Positions 4,982-5,040 of a DNA stretch of 5,040 nt are shown here, piece by piece. Position 1 is the first letter of the stretch; each line of letters opens with the position of its first letter. The notes under the pieces were generated by a model. It did no database searches. It was given only the letters and a program-made list of their open reading frames with translations, and was not told the DNA's origin. The position numbers and the translations under genes are program-made. This DNA comes from Treponema sp. (lineage in GTDB: Bacteria; Spirochaetota; Spirochaetia; Treponematales; Breznakiellaceae), in the NCBI GenBank assembly GCA_031263435.1, contig JAISFT010000172.1, positions 1-5,040 of the forward strand, written 5' to 3'.

Positions 4982-4987
4982 TATAAT
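4982..4987 (+). promoter_or_regulatory. Isolated TATAAT, possible -10 of a gene beyond the window
   Basis: A perfect -10 hexamer, but there is no acceptable -35 at 16-18 bases (AAATGT at 17) and no TGn extension. Downstream, GAACG/CGTTC (5000-5004 with 5011-5015) competes with CGTT/AACG (5011-5014 with 5020-5023), as a small leader might. The evidence is weak. Confidence 0.25.
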
Positions 4988-5040
4988 AAACTTCCTATCG
5001 AACGAGCCTCCGTTCAAGCAACGGCAACGCTAATGATACC

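Overview
The window looks like chromosomal DNA of a spirochaete, most likely a Treponema of the termite-gut or free-living kind. This is inferred from the substrate-binding lipoprotein with a relaxed lipobox, the GC-rich genes beside an AT-rich regulatory gap, and the many small palindromes between genes. No rRNA or marker gene is present to confirm it.

Positions 1-2463 (minus strand) hold two genes of a BMP-type (nucleoside or simple-sugar class) ABC importer. The first is a complete 514-residue double-domain ATPase. The second is a permease that overlaps the end of the ATPase gene by 17 bases and runs off the window at position 1 after 311 residues. Positions 2464-2929 form an AT-rich divergent control region with a plausible promoter on each strand, two related stem-loops close to the two predicted starts, and a palindrome-rich plus-strand leader. 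That leader contains a 73-base MITE-like element with a perfect 12-bp terminal inverted repeat. Positions 2930-4027 (plus strand) encode a 365-residue BMP-family substrate-binding lipoprotein, followed by a GC-rich hairpin terminator. The three proteins should form one uptake system: the lipoprotein captures the ligand, the permease forms the channel and the ATPase drives import. The binding protein is transcribed divergently from its transporter genes.

Positions 4074-5040 hold no intact gene that I can support. There is a coding-like remnant with an in-frame TAG (4160-4525), overlapped by a nested imperfect palindrome (4335-4395). Next comes a striking array of short dyads: two 23-bp CACATA/TATGTG units, nine 22-bp ACCCC/GGGGT units, one degenerate 22-bp unit, and two perfect hairpins of 22 bases each. 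The last 170 bases contain small hairpins and an isolated TATAAT, possibly the upstream region of a gene beyond the window.

The most unusual content is the palindrome array at 4540-4866 and the structured leader of the lipoprotein gene. The transporter itself belongs to a known family.
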